From the NCBI RefSeq assembly GCF_901000735.1, contig NC_081547.1, forward strand, positions 21,390,838-21,454,837: a stretch of DNA of 64,000 nt. The letters run 5' to 3'. Positions 62,804 through 64,000 of this stretch are shown in pieces. Below the pieces are notes generated by a model, which was given only the letters and a program-made list of their open reading frames with translations, did no database searches and was not told where the DNA came from. This DNA is from Corylus avellana (taxonomy: Eukaryota > Streptophyta > Magnoliopsida > Fagales > Betulaceae). Made by a program: the position numbers and the translations under genes. Position 1 is the first letter of the stretch. Each line of letters opens with the position of its first letter.

Positions 62804-64000
62804 AAACAAAAATCTCCCATTTAAAGTGCGTCCAATTCTTCAACTACTTGTGTCAATTTGTTATGTTCAACAAAGGCTGGCGTACCATTCCCATGGACTC
62901 AGCTCACAAGTCTCTCACTTTCAGCAATTCATTACAGATGAAGATGGTTGTATTCGAGTCATGACCACTTGAACAATTATTAATTGAGGATTTGCTGAAT
63001 TCGAATCTCTCATTTTCAAAGGCAAATTCCATGGAAATTTCTTCCGTGCTCGGCTTACTAGAAAGCAGCACACCCATAATAAAGGCAGTTCATGGCATAC
63101 GACCACGAAAAAGAAATGAGTAATGCTATACATATTCTCAATTTTTTACATCTAATTCTCTATATTCATATGTGGTTTTTAAAATCACCATTAGATTTGA
63201 GATAGATTTTTATTAAATTTTAATTCAATGGTAATTTTAAAAGCCATACATGAGTGTAGGAATTGTACAATTTTATGGTAGTCCTTCTAACTTTTGTTTT
63301 GTTTCCCCTTTTCATAAGCAACTATCAAGACAACATTCACTCCCTTCTAAAAATTGTACGGGGTCCTAATCCGCTTGAAACAGGAATGATTACAAATGTT
63401 TAAACAATATTAAAGGTGCTAGTTTGACCATTATTTTTGTCATTTATTTTTCATATTAATTAAGTGATAATTTAACACATTAAAATATTAATAAAATGTT
63501 TAAATTTGTCATTTATTACTATCTTAGTAAAAGAGCCAGCTTTGAGAGAAAGGATTAGGATCCCCTACAATTTTTTAGGTTTAAGTCTCCTTATGCTGAT
63601 ATGGTTTGATGTTATTGAGCATACGTGTTCTACCGAAGATAGTATTTCCTTCATCGGTTCCCCTTTCAAATTTTGACTGTCTTTCTTTCTTTAGTTATCT
63701 CTAGTGATTGTTGTAATTTTCAAAAAAGATTGTGGAACCTCTCGAGCTTTGTACCCCTTTTGCGCCCATTTTGCTTTAGGTATTACTTGGCGGCCCTACA
63801 AAGATTGAGGATCATGTTTTGTTTGGCCCTTTTCCTACTATTAAGAAAAAAAAAAAAAAAAACAAAAAGGTGGAGGCGGCAGCTTGACCACCCCTTCAAC
63901 TGGTTTGAGGGTCGTCAAATCACCCCCATAAACCTTAGAGGGATAAGCGCAAAAAATGTTTTGAGTTCATTAAAGGTTAGTATATATATTTTCCACAATT
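62804..64000. other. Intergenic right end with MITE remnants
   Basis: No gene. A small palindromic element lies at about 63120-63290. From 63842 an A-run followed by GGTGGAGGCGGCAGCTTGACC and CACCCC words resembles the GC-rich core of the fold-back family; it is cut by the window edge. Confidence 0.5.
63120..63290. mobile_element. Short palindromic MITE
   Basis: ATGTGGTTTTTAAAATCACC, then ATTAGAT, faces ATTCAATGGTAATTTTAAAA and GCCATACAT as an inverted pair. Outer words TACATCTAATTCTCTATA and TAGGAATTGTACAATT are weaker inverted matches. A related TTTTAAAAGCCACAT word occurs near 42.3 kb. Confidence 0.55.

Overview
This window is nuclear DNA of a flowering plant, most likely a woody eudicot. 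The evidence is AT-rich intergenic DNA, genes split by GT-AG introns, plant-specific families (a DYW-class PPR protein, a DAYSLEEPER-type domesticated hAT transposase, an EREX-type endosomal PX protein) and many plant retroelements. The species cannot be named from sequence alone. No bacterial, organellar or viral gene block is seen.

Layout. 1-4.1 kb: the last exon of an unrecognised gene on the + strand faces a small two-exon gene for a probable plastid membrane protein on the - strand. 4.7-12.6 kb: a decayed RNase H-bearing L1-type LINE, split by a 2.93-kb solo LTR. 12.7-13.3 kb: a fold-back (long-TIR) element. 13.6-21.2 kb: a complete nine-exon SRP54 gene (495 aa), whose fifth intron holds two L1 3' ends. 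22.3-37.4 kb: a complete ten-exon EREX-like gene on the - strand (778 aa). Its first intron holds a 5'-truncated L1 with a perfect 17-bp target duplication; its eighth intron holds another L1 that is itself interrupted by a Mutator-like element with a perfect 9-bp duplication. 37.7-49.1 kb: gene-poor DNA made of fold-back elements, tandem repeats, LTR pieces and a dead Ty3/gypsy pol on the - strand. 49.8-55.1 kb: a DAYSLEEPER-like gene with a TATA box and a 2.8-kb 5'UTR intron carrying a SINE. 57.4-59.6 kb: an intronless 755-aa PPR-DYW gene. 60.7-62.8 kb: a complete, coding-free LTR retrotransposon with 243-bp LTRs, PBS, PPT and an internal tandem array. 62.8-64 kb: small MITE remnants.

The host genes are not an operon or pathway. 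They serve co-translational protein targeting (SRP54), endosome-to-vacuole trafficking (EREX), probable regulation of transcription or development (DAYSLEEPER-like) and organellar RNA editing (PPR-DYW). As recalled, the EREX gene and this PPR gene are close to an adjacent pair on Arabidopsis chromosome 3, so part of the window may be an ancestral gene neighbourhood now stretched apart by transposons and by the DAYSLEEPER-like gene. The most notable structures are the coding-free LTR element at 60.7 kb, the fold-back family with shared GG-TAAA ends, and the datable nested insertions.
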